Source: JBEVMS01 sp040508515 (GTDB taxonomy: Bacteria > Pseudomonadota > Gammaproteobacteria > Xanthomonadales > Rhodanobacteraceae). From it: a stretch of DNA of 17,302 bases. This document shows positions 6,170-13,381 of the stretch, piece after piece. The DNA is taken from positions 1 to 17,302 of the forward strand of contig JBEVMS010000157.1 in assembly GCA_040508515.1 (NCBI GenBank), given 5' to 3'. The notes under the pieces were generated by a model. It ran no database searches, was not told the DNA's origin, and saw only the letters and a list, made by a program, of their open reading frames with translations. The position numbers were made by a program, and so were the translations under genes. Within the stretch, counting starts at the first letter, position 1; each line of letters opens with the position of its first letter.

Positions 6170-7941
6170 TCCGCATGAAGCCGGTCGACGTGGTCGTCGT
6201 CGGGTTCGGCTGGACCGGCTCGATCATGGCCAAGGAACTCACCGAGGAGGGCCTCAACGTGGTGGCGCTGGAGCGCGGCCAGTATCAGGACACCTCGCCG
6301 GATTTCAGCTACCCGAACATCGCCGACGAGTTGGCCTACGGCATTCGCGGCAAGCTGTTTCAGCCGCTGGCGCGCGAGACGCTGACTGTGCGCCACGGCT
6401 TGGCCGACACGGCGGTGCCGTATCGCCAGTACGGCGCGTTCCTGCTCGGCAACAACGTCGGCGGCGCGGGCGCGCACTGGAACGGTCAGCATTTCCGGCC
6501 CTCGCCCGAAGACCTGAACTTGAACAGCCATATTCGCCAGCGCTACGGCGACAAGTTCATGCCCGAGGACATGACGATCCAGGATTACGGCATGAGCTAC
6601 GACGAGCTGGAACCGTTCCTGGGCCAGTTCGAAGATGTCTGCGGCACCTCCGGCCAGGCTGGCAATCTCAATGGGCAGAAGGTGGCGGGTGGCAACCCGT
6701 TCGAAGGCATGCGCAGTCGCGCCTATCCCAATCCGCCGGTGGCCGACACCTACGCCGCCAAGCTGTTCGCCAACGCGGCGCGCGCGGCGGGCTATCACCC
6801 GTTTCCGCAGCCTTCGTCGAACGCCTCGCAGCCGTACACCAATCCCTACGGCGCGCGGCTGGGACCGTGCAATCTGTGCGGCTTCTGCGAGCGCTTCGGC
6901 TGCTTCATGTATTCGAAAGCGTCGCCGCAGACCACGATCATGCCAGCCCTGATGCAGCGGCCCAATTTCACCTTGCGAACCAACAGCTACGTCACTCGGG
7001 TCAACCTCGATTCCACCGGCAAGCGCGCCACCGGCGTCACCTATATCGACGCGCAAGGGCGTGAGGTGGAGCAGCCGGCTGACATCGTGATCATGTCGGC
7101 GTTCCAGATGCACAACGTGCGCCTGATGCTGATGTCCAAGATTGGCAAGCCCTATGATCCGGTCACCGGCACCGGGGTCATCGGCAAGAACTTCGCTTAT
7201 CAGATGATGAGCAGCATGTCGGTGTTCTTCGACAAGGACGTGGCGATCAATCCGTTCATTGGCGCCGGTTCTGGCGGCAGCCAGATTGTCGACGATTTCA
7301 ACTCCGACCATTTCGACCACGGCCCGCTCGGCTTTGTCGGCGGTGGCTACATCATCGGCGGGCAAACCGGCGGTCGGCCGATCCAGCAACTGGCCGTGCC
7401 GCCCGGCACGCCGGCCTGGGGCGCGGATTGGAAGCGCGCCGCGCGCGATAGCTATCTGCACACCACCAGCGTGGTCACGCACGGCTCGGTGATGTCCTAC
7501 CGCGATCGCTACATCGATCTGGACCCGACCTACAAGGACGCCCACGGTCTGCCGCTGCTGCGCTTGACTTTCGATTGGCACGACAACGAATACAAGATGT
7601 CGCGCTTCCTCACCGATCGCGCCTTGGAAATCGTCAAGCAGATGAATCCGCGCCAGCACTCGCTGCTGATCCGCCAGCAGGGCGATCACTTCGACGTGCG
7701 TCAGTACCAGACCACGCACACCACCGGCGGGGTGATCACCGGCACCGATCCGTCGAGCAGTGCGTTGAACAAGTACCTGCAAAACTGGGACGTGCATAAC
7801 CTGTTCGTGCCCGGCGCCTCGGCCTTTCCGCAGAACATCGGCTACAACCCGACCGGGCTGATCGGCGGGTTGACCTATTACGCGGCCAAGGCGATCCGCG
7901 AGACCTATCTCAAGAACCCCGGCCCGATGGTGCAGGCATGA
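6166..7941 (+). CDS. GMC-family FAD dehydrogenase, catalytic subunit with cysteine cluster
   Basis: The 591-residue product is the flavoprotein of a gluconate 2-dehydrogenase-type complex. It starts with a Rossmann FAD-binding motif (G13-F-G-W-T-G18) and acidic E36-R-G, followed by GNNVGGAGAHWNG at about 95-107, a GMC cofactor-contact region. A cysteine cluster C235-x2-C238-x2-C241-x4-C246 resembles the iron-sulfur-binding segment of bacterial FAD-glucose dehydrogenases. The C-terminal GMC domain holds H518 (HTTGG) and N561 (GYNPTG), 43 residues apart, as for the catalytic His/His or His/Asn pairs of GMC enzymes. There is no signal peptide, so export with the preceding Tat subunit is expected. 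Both ends overlap neighbours by 4 nt. The substrate could be gluconate, 2-ketogluconate, a hexose or a polyol; it cannot be fixed from sequence alone. Confidence 0.93.
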   Translation: MIRMKPVDVVVVGFGWTGSIMAKELTEEGLNVVALERGQYQDTSPDFSYPNIADELAYGIRGKLFQPLARETLTVRHGLADTAVPYRQYGAFLLGNNVGGAGAHWNGQHFRPSPEDLNLNSHIRQRYGDKFMPEDMTIQDYGMSYDELEPFLGQFEDVCGTSGQAGNLNGQKVAGGNPFEGMRSRAYPNPPVADTYAAKLFANAARAAGYHPFPQPSSNASQPYTNPYGARLGPCNLCGFCERFGCFMYSKASPQTTIMPALMQRPNFTLRTNSYVTRVNLDSTGKRATGVTYIDAQGREVEQPADIVIMSAFQMHNVRLMLMSKIGKPYDPVTGTGVIGKNFAYQMMSSMSVFFDKDVAINPFIGAGSGGSQIVDDFNSDHFDHGPLGFVGGGYIIGGQTGGRPIQQLAVPPGTPAWGADWKRAARDSYLHTTSVVTHGSVMSYRDRYIDLDPTYKDAHGLPLLRLTFDWHDNEYKMSRFLTDRALEIVKQMNPRQHSLLIRQQGDHFDVRQYQTTHTTGGVITGTDPSSSALNKYLQNWDVHNLFVPGASAFPQNIGYNPTGLIGGLTYYAAKAIRETYLKNPGPMVQA

Positions 7942-9320
7942 CGCGCACGTCTTCTTCCTCTCGTTTAGGCCGCGGCCTGCTCTGGCTGGTGGTGATCGTG
8001 ATCGTCCTGGGCCTGTTGGCCTGGCTGGCCACGCAGGTGATTCGGGGTACCCGCCCGGTCACCGCCGCGGCGCAGGCGCCGTCGGCCGAGCTGATCAAGC
8101 AGGGCGAGTATGTGGCGCAACTGGGCGACTGCGCCGCCTGCCACACCGCCAAGGGTGGCAAGCCGTTTGCCGGAGGCCTGCCGATCGCCGCGCCGATCGG
8201 CACCATTTACAGTTCCAACATCACCCCGGACGCCGATCACGGCATCGGCAACTACAGCTACGCCGATTTCGAGCGCGCGGTGCGTCAAGGCGTCAAGCGC
8301 AATGGCGACACGCTCTATCCGGCGATGCCGTATCCGTCCTACGCGGGCGTCAGCGACCAGGACATGCAGGCGCTGTATGCCTATTTCATGCATGGCGTCG
8401 CCCCGGTGGCGCAGGCCACCCCGGCCAATGCGATTCGCTGGCCGTTGTCGCTGCGCTGGCCGTTGACCTATTGGCGTTGGCTGTACGCGCCGCGCGTGGC
8501 TTCCGAGGCGGTCGCCGTGCAGATGCATGACCCGGTGTTGGCGCGCGGCGCCTATCTGGTCGACAGCCTGGGGCATTGCGGCGCCTGCCACACGCCGCGT
8601 GCGCCGACCTTGCAGGAGCGGGCCATCAGCGATCGGCAAGGTTCGCTGTTCCTCAGCGGCGGCGCCGCTGACAACTGGCTGGCGCCGAGCTTGCGCGGCG
8701 AGATGCAAAATGGCTTGGGCAGTGTCAGTGAGAACGAGCTGGCGAGCTTTCTCAAGTCCGGTCGCAGCCAAAACCTGGCCGCGTTCGGCGGCATGTCCGA
8801 CGTGGTCACGCACAGCACCCGCTACATGACCGATGCCGACGTGGAAGCGGTGGCGCGGTATTTGAAGTCGCTCAGTGCGCATAGCGAACAGGCCGCGCTC
8901 AGCTACGACTCGGCCACACGAAACGCCTTGCATAGCGGGAATGTGGCACAAGTGGGCGCGCGCCTGTACGTGGACAACTGCGCCACCTGCCACCGCACCG
9001 ACGGCCGCGGGTACGGCCAGACGTTCCCCGCGCTAGCGGGCAATCCGGTGGTCAACGGCGCCGCGCCCGATTCGCTGATCCGTCTGGTGCTGCGCGGTTC
9101 CACCATGCCGGCGGGGCGCGATGCGCCGACGCAGTTCAGCATGCCGGCATTCGACAGCCGTCTGTCCGATCAAGATATCGCCGAGGTGTTGAGCTTCGTT
9201 CGCGCTGGCTGGGGTAACCAGGGCGCGGCGGTGACGGCAGCACAGGTGCAGGCGCTGCGCGCGGCGCTGCCGGCAGGTCAGGCGGGACCCATGACCGACT
9301 ACGATCCACGCAATCACTGA
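7938..9320 (+). CDS. Triheme cytochrome c subunit of the dehydrogenase complex
   Basis: The 460-residue product has three CxxCH heme c sites: C65-A-A-C-H69, C214-G-A-C-H218 and C348-A-T-C-H352, evenly spaced as three cytochrome domains. Met residues in YPAMPYPSY, GGMSD and FSMPAFD are candidate axial ligands. The N-terminus has a strong hydrophobic segment (about residues 12-34) that exports the protein. No clear signal-peptidase site follows closely, and there is no C-terminal anchor, so it may stay as an N-terminal membrane anchor. In homologous complexes this subunit takes electrons from the flavoprotein and passes them to ubiquinone. It closes the operon, overlapping the flavoprotein stop by 4 nt. 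Heme attachment needs the Ccm system, which is not in this window. Confidence 0.94.
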   Translation: MTRTSSSSRLGRGLLWLVVIVIVLGLLAWLATQVIRGTRPVTAAAQAPSAELIKQGEYVAQLGDCAACHTAKGGKPFAGGLPIAAPIGTIYSSNITPDADHGIGNYSYADFERAVRQGVKRNGDTLYPAMPYPSYAGVSDQDMQALYAYFMHGVAPVAQATPANAIRWPLSLRWPLTYWRWLYAPRVASEAVAVQMHDPVLARGAYLVDSLGHCGACHTPRAPTLQERAISDRQGSLFLSGGAADNWLAPSLRGEMQNGLGSVSENELASFLKSGRSQNLAAFGGMSDVVTHSTRYMTDADVEAVARYLKSLSAHSEQAALSYDSATRNALHSGNVAQVGARLYVDNCATCHRTDGRGYGQTFPALAGNPVVNGAAPDSLIRLVLRGSTMPAGRDAPTQFSMPAFDSRLSDQDIAEVLSFVRAGWGNQGAAVTAAQVQALRAALPAGQAGPMTDYDPRNH

Positions 9321-9359
9321 CGGCGCGCGGGTTGTCGGACCCATGGTAGCCTTCGGGGG

Positions 9360-10400
9360 ATGGCTCACAAACAGCTCCCCCGAGGGCCCGCCCTCCTTCC
9401 TTCGCGCACGGGTCGGTTTCGCTGCCTGGCGCTGCTCGCGTTGATGCTCAGCGCGCCCGTCTGGGCCGAGCAGCATCCTGGGCAGCAGGCGCTGGTCGAT
9501 GAAGTGGCTCGTGAAAGCGGCAAGGATCCGGCCGCGCTGAATGCCTTGCTCGACGGCGCGCGCAAGCAGCAAAGCATCCTCGATGCGATCGCCCGGCCGG
9601 CCGAAGCCAAGCCGTGGAAGGACTATCGACCGATCTTCCTGACCGACAAGCGGATCGACCAGGGCATCGCGTTCTATCGCGAGCACCGCGCGCTGGTCGA
9701 ACAGACCGGTCGCCAGTACGGCGTGGCGCCGGAATATCTGGTTGCGATCATCGGCGTGGAAACCTTCTACGGCGGCAACACCGGCAAGTACAAAGTGCTC
9801 GATGCGCTGGTTACGCTGGGGCTGTACTACCCGCCGCGCAGGACGTTTTTCCGCGAACAGCTGAAAACTCTGCTGGAACTGCCAGACAACCACCTTGCCG
9901 GCCCGCTGGATAGCCTCACCGGCTCCTACGCCGGCGCGCAGGGCTGGGGTCAGTTCATGCCGTCGAGCATTCGCGATTTCGGCGTGGACGCCGATGGCGA
10001 CGGGCACATCGACATGAAGAACTCGCTGCCGGACATCTTGGCCAGCGTGGCCAATTATTTCGCCAAGCACGGCTGGGTCAGCGGTGGGCCGGTTGCCGCG
10101 CGTGCGCAGCCCGATGCCGCCGCCAAACCCTTGACGGTGGCTGACAGCAAACCGCAGTGGCCGCTGGAACAGCTCGAAGCCTGGGGCTACGCGCCGATGG
10201 TGACGCTCAATCCGGGCGAGCCGAGCAGCTTGCAAACACTGCAAGGGAGTAACGGGCCGGAATACTGGTTTACCTTTCAGAATTTCTACGTGATCACCCG
10301 CTACAACCGCAGTCCGCTCTACGCGATGGCGGTCAACCAATTGGCTCAGGCCATCGCCGCGGGCGTGCGCGCCGATGGCGCGGGTGTCGCGACGCAATGA
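9360..10400 (+). CDS. mltB: Lytic murein transglycosylase B, soluble periplasmic type
   Basis: MltB cleaves the glycan strand between MurNAc and GlcNAc, forming 1,6-anhydro ends. The 346-residue product has a Sec signal (hydrophobic stretch to SAPVWA at about residue 38) without a lipobox, so it should be soluble like P. aeruginosa SltB1, not a lipoprotein like E. coli MltB. The catalytic Glu is E134 in AIIGVETFYG. GAQGWGQFMPSSIRDFGVDADGDGHIDM carries the substrate groove and the EF-hand-like calcium loop of the family, followed by ASVANYFAKHGW. The reading frame is blocked by a stop at 9318-9320, so ATG 9360 is the only good start, although its ribosome binding site is odd: a G-run directly abuts the ATG. 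The gap to the cytochrome gene is only 39 nt. Confidence 0.95.
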   Translation: MAHKQLPRGPALLPSRTGRFRCLALLALMLSAPVWAEQHPGQQALVDEVARESGKDPAALNALLDGARKQQSILDAIARPAEAKPWKDYRPIFLTDKRIDQGIAFYREHRALVEQTGRQYGVAPEYLVAIIGVETFYGGNTGKYKVLDALVTLGLYYPPRRTFFREQLKTLLELPDNHLAGPLDSLTGSYAGAQGWGQFMPSSIRDFGVDADGDGHIDMKNSLPDILASVANYFAKHGWVSGGPVAARAQPDAAAKPLTVADSKPQWPLEQLEAWGYAPMVTLNPGEPSSLQTLQGSNGPEYWFTFQNFYVITRYNRSPLYAMAVNQLAQAIAAGVRADGAGVATQ

Positions 10401-11458
10401 GTGGGTGGCGCGGTGGGTTGCTGGTGCTGTGGTTGGCGCTGCTGCTTAGTGGCTGTTCCGGCGGGCGCGCCACCCGGCCGGCGCGCAGCAGTGTGGCCGG
10501 CGGTAGTCCGGCGGGTAGTTATGACGACATCCGCAAGGGTCAAGGCAGTCGCTATCGCGCGGGCAGCGATAGCGTTCCCTCGGGCCCGCCGCCGGATATC
10601 AGCGCGATCCCCGAGCCGGTGCCCAAGCTCGAACCGCGCTCGCTGTACGGCAACAAGTCGCCCTATACCGTGCTCGGCCAGACCTATACCGTGCTGCCCA
10701 CCTCGAAGGGCTATGTGGAACGCGGCATCGCTTCGTTCTATGGCAACAAGTTTCATGGCTACAAGACCTCCAACCTGGAGGACTACGACATGTACAAGTT
10801 CACCGCGGCCAGCAAGACCTTGCCGCTGCCCAGCTACGCGCGGGTGACCAATCTGCAAAACGGCAAGAGCGTGATCGTGCGGGTCAACGACCGTGGCCCG
10901 TTCCACGACGACCGCGTGATCGACCTGTCCTACGTGGCGGCGGTGAAGATCGGCGTGTGGCCCAAGGGCACCGGATTGGTCGAGGTGCGCGCGATCGACC
11001 CGGCGCACCCGGAAGATTCACCGCCACCGGCGGCGATCGTGGCCGGGCAGACCCGCCTGACGCCGCAGCCGGGTGCCGCGGCGCCCGCGCCGGTGGTGCC
11101 GTCATCCGCAGGGTCGACGTCGCCCGTCGACGGCGCCGCGGTGACGCAGGGTCTGGCGTCCGACGCGCCGGCGCTACGCGAGGATCTGCAAGCCGGACCG
11201 CCGGTGCCGGTGGTCGGTCCGGCGGCGGCGATCTATCTGCAAGTGGGCGCATTTTCCGATGCGATCAATGCTGGGCGGGTGGCCGATCAATTGCGGCGCG
11301 CCAATTTTGCCCCGGTGCAGGTGATTGAGGTTCAAATTGGCGGTCGCACCGTGCGGCGCGTGCGTGTTGGTCCGCTGGCCGACGTGGACAGCGCTGATCA
11401 GGTGAGCGCCAAAATCGAGGCGATGGGTCTGCCGCGGCCACAGGTCGCGGTAGACTGA
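10397..11458 (+). CDS. rlpA: Septal lipoprotein RlpA (double-psi beta-barrel plus SPOR)
   Basis: RlpA is an outer-membrane lipoprotein of the division site; in P. aeruginosa it is a lytic transglycosylase specific for denuded glycan. The 353-residue product has a signal with lipobox L17-S-G-C20, a double-psi beta-barrel at about residues 110-200 (GIASFYGNKFHGYKTSN ... VNDRGPFHDDRVIDLS), a Pro/Ala-rich linker, and a C-terminal SPOR domain (about 278-353, YLQVGAFSDAINAGRVADQL) that binds denuded glycans. The conserved Asp is D165 in VNDRGP. Where active RlpA has His in TAAHKTLP, this protein has S139 (TAASKTLP). The gene overlaps the mltB stop by 4 nt, as expected for a shared transcript. Confidence 0.95.
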   Translation: MSGWRGGLLVLWLALLLSGCSGGRATRPARSSVAGGSPAGSYDDIRKGQGSRYRAGSDSVPSGPPPDISAIPEPVPKLEPRSLYGNKSPYTVLGQTYTVLPTSKGYVERGIASFYGNKFHGYKTSNLEDYDMYKFTAASKTLPLPSYARVTNLQNGKSVIVRVNDRGPFHDDRVIDLSYVAAVKIGVWPKGTGLVEVRAIDPAHPEDSPPPAAIVAGQTRLTPQPGAAAPAPVVPSSAGSTSPVDGAAVTQGLASDAPALREDLQAGPPVPVVGPAAAIYLQVGAFSDAINAGRVADQLRRANFAPVQVIEVQIGGRTVRRVRVGPLADVDSADQVSAKIEAMGLPRPQVAVD

Positions 11459-11515
11459 CGACGTAATCATGACGGCGTCGCCGCGCCGACCTTTCAAAGA
11501 CTGGATTGACCACTG

Positions 11516-12745
11516 ATGAGCTTGTTCCGCCGTTCCCTGTCCGCCGTCGCCGCCGCTTTGCTGGTGATCGGCGCCGCCTCCGCCCAGCAGACGCCACCCA
11601 CCCCGCCGCCGGTGCCGCGCCCCGTGGTGCCCGAGGTGCCGGTGCCGCCGCCGCCGGATGTGGACGGTCAGGCCTGGGTGTTGATGGATTACGCCACCGG
11701 CCAGATCCTTGCTTCCAAGGCCATGGACGAGCGCGTCGAGCCGGCCTCGATCACCAAGATCATGACCGACTACGTGGTTTCGGCCGAGGTGGCCAACGGT
11801 AAAGTCCACATGGACGACCAGGTATTCATCAGCGAGAACGCCTGGCGCGGCGGCGGCGCGGGCACCGATGGTTCGACCAGTTTCCTCAAGGTCAACTCCA
11901 AGGTGCCGCTGAAGGATCTTCTTTATGGCCTGATCATTCAGTCCGGCAATGACGCGGCGATCGCGCTGGCGGAACACACCGCAGGCTCGGAACAGGCCTT
12001 CGCCGGGCTGATGAACGCCTATGCCAAGCAGTTGGGCATGGTCAACACGCACTTCTCCAACGCTTCCGGCTACCCGGTGGCCGACCACTACACCACCGCC
12101 CACGACATTGCCTTGCTGTCGCGCGCGTTGATCCACGATTTCCCGGAGGACTACGCGATCTCGGCGATCAAGGAGTTCCAGTGGAACGGGATCACCCAGC
12201 ACAACCGCAACACCTTGCTGTGGCGCGACCCCAGCGTGGACGGCATCAAGACCGGCCACACCGCGGCGGCTGGCTACTGCCTGGCGGCCTCGGCCAAGCA
12301 GGGCGAGGCGCGCATGATCGCCATCGTGATGCATGCCAGCAGCGAAAAGGCGCGCGCCGACTCGGCACTGTCCCTGCTCAACTACGGCTTCCGCTTCTAC
12401 GAGACGCACAAGCTCTACGACGCCAGCAAGCCGCTGGCCACGCCCAAGCTGTGGAAGGGCGCGGATAACCAGTTGCCGATCGGCGTCAGCGAGAACGTGC
12501 TGGTCACGGTCAAGCGTGGTGACTACGACAAGCTCAAGGCCAGCATGGATATCCCGGCCACCTTGATCGCGCCGTTCAAGAAGGGCCAGCAAGTCGGCAC
12601 GTTGCGCGTCACCCTGGACGGTCAGCCGGTGGAAACCCTGCCGCTGGTGGCGCTGGCCGATGCGCCCGAGGGCGGCTTCTTCGCGCGACTGTGGGACAGC
12701 ATCATGCTGTGGTTCCACAGCGACAAGAAAACCGACGCCAAGTAA
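11516..12745 (+). CDS. dacC: D-alanyl-D-alanine carboxypeptidase, PBP5/6 type
   Basis: This enzyme removes the terminal D-Ala from peptidoglycan pentapeptides in the periplasm and so limits cross-linking. The 409-residue product has a signal peptide cut after A21-S-A23, a Pro-rich linker (about 26-46), and a penicillin-binding domain with S78-I-T-K81, S143-G-N145 and K245-T-G247. A beta-sandwich PBP5 C-terminal domain (about 295-385) follows, then an amphipathic end (FFARLWDSIMLWFH) that should hold it to the inner membrane. The ribosome binding site is weak. The symbol dacC follows usage at the matching P. aeruginosa locus; dacA would be equally defensible because paralogues cannot be told apart here. 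It starts 57 nt after rlpA. Confidence 0.95.
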   Translation: MSLFRRSLSAVAAALLVIGAASAQQTPPTPPPVPRPVVPEVPVPPPPDVDGQAWVLMDYATGQILASKAMDERVEPASITKIMTDYVVSAEVANGKVHMDDQVFISENAWRGGGAGTDGSTSFLKVNSKVPLKDLLYGLIIQSGNDAAIALAEHTAGSEQAFAGLMNAYAKQLGMVNTHFSNASGYPVADHYTTAHDIALLSRALIHDFPEDYAISAIKEFQWNGITQHNRNTLLWRDPSVDGIKTGHTAAAGYCLAASAKQGEARMIAIVMHASSEKARADSALSLLNYGFRFYETHKLYDASKPLATPKLWKGADNQLPIGVSENVLVTVKRGDYDKLKASMDIPATLIAPFKKGQQVGTLRVTLDGQPVETLPLVALADAPEGGFFARLWDSIMLWFHSDKKTDAK

Positions 12746-12746
12746 C

Positions 12747-12750
12747 GGAG
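12747..12750 (+). promoter_or_regulatory. Ribosome binding site of ybeD
   Basis: GGAG lies 7 nt before the ATG at 12758 and only 4 nt before the adjacent in-frame GTG at 12755. The spacing favours the ATG, giving a 96-residue protein. Confidence 0.5.
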
Positions 12751-12757
12751 AGCCGTG

Positions 12758-13048
12758 ATGCAGGAAATCGACGCGATCCGCGCGCAAGACGCGACCCAGG
12801 GCTTTCAGTTTCCCGGCGAGTTCGAGATCACCGCGCTGGGCAACGCCGCGGCGGATCTCAAGGCACGTGTGCCGCAGATCCTCGAAGGGGTCGGGCTGCA
12901 CGTGCTGCACGAGACGGTCAAGCACAAGCAGTCGCGCGAGGGTAAATTTCTGTCCGTCACGGTCAGCTTTCGCTGCCAGACCCGCGACCAGTACGATGCC
13001 GCGCACACCGCGCTGCGCGCCGATCCGGACATCCGCTACACGCTGTGA
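12758..13048 (+). CDS. ybeD: DUF493 family protein YbeD
   Basis: The 96-residue product is a typical small DUF493/YbeD protein (87 residues in E. coli), with the recognisable FPGEFEITALGNA opening, HETVKHKQSREGKFLSVTVSF and a final DPDIRYTL. The family has a ferredoxin-like, ACT-like fold; its exact role is unknown, although a regulatory or ligand-binding function has been suggested from the fold. It always tends to sit between the D,D-carboxypeptidase gene and lipB, as it does here, 12 nt after dacC, so co-transcription with dacC is likely. I infer no function beyond that. Confidence 0.93.
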   Translation: MQEIDAIRAQDATQGFQFPGEFEITALGNAAADLKARVPQILEGVGLHVLHETVKHKQSREGKFLSVTVSFRCQTRDQYDAAHTALRADPDIRYTL

Positions 13049-13381
13049 TGCATGAGCAGTGCGTGCCAAAGCAAGGCGCGATGAAACGCGACGCGGGCCT
13101 TGCACGCTTCGGGCGCACCCTCTGCGGGATGGTGCGCTTGAGGTGAGCCAGGCAGCGAGAAACGAGTAAGGGCGCGTGGGTTCTCCTGCTTTCTCCATCA
13201 CCCATGGCATTGCTAGTACGGGAGTGCCCTACGTGAGGAGCGAGTAACGCCAGTGGCATGCGCCTGAGATCGCAGTTCCCGCTCCGTCGCTGACATCGGC
13301 AGCACATGCCTGGCGTGGAAGCTCTTGCATCCCGATCCGCCGGCCGCACTTCCCTCCCACACCTCCCAGGTTCTTCGCGCC
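13049..13381 (+). other. 333-nt non-coding region between ybeD and lipB
   Basis: No gene is supported here on either strand. The stretch holds a hairpin at 13110-13140 and two copies of the word CGAGTAA (13163-13169 and 13241-13247) in loosely similar surroundings, which may be chance. The lipB promoter must lie here if lipB is not read from dacC-ybeD, but I see no clear sigma-70 pair. There is no T-run terminator. The size is unusual for this tight gene cluster. Confidence 0.5.
13110..13140. other. Hairpin downstream of ybeD
   Basis: The arms GCGCACC (13113-13119) and GGTGCGC (13131-13137) are perfect complements around an 11-nt loop, and the stem can extend to 10 bp with two G-T pairs. It could help end the dacC-ybeD transcript or protect its 3' end, but no T-run follows, so a standard intrinsic terminator is not shown. 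Confidence 0.3.

Noticed and set aside
11174..13210. 678-codon open frame on the - strand opposite rlpA-dacC-ybeD
   Set aside because: Same reasons: it mirrors third-position GC bias of well-supported + strand genes and has no family features.
13163..13247. Pair of CGAGTAA words as a repeat element or attachment site
   Set aside because: The shared word is only 7 nt and the flanks align poorly, so chance is a sufficient explanation without a genome-wide search.
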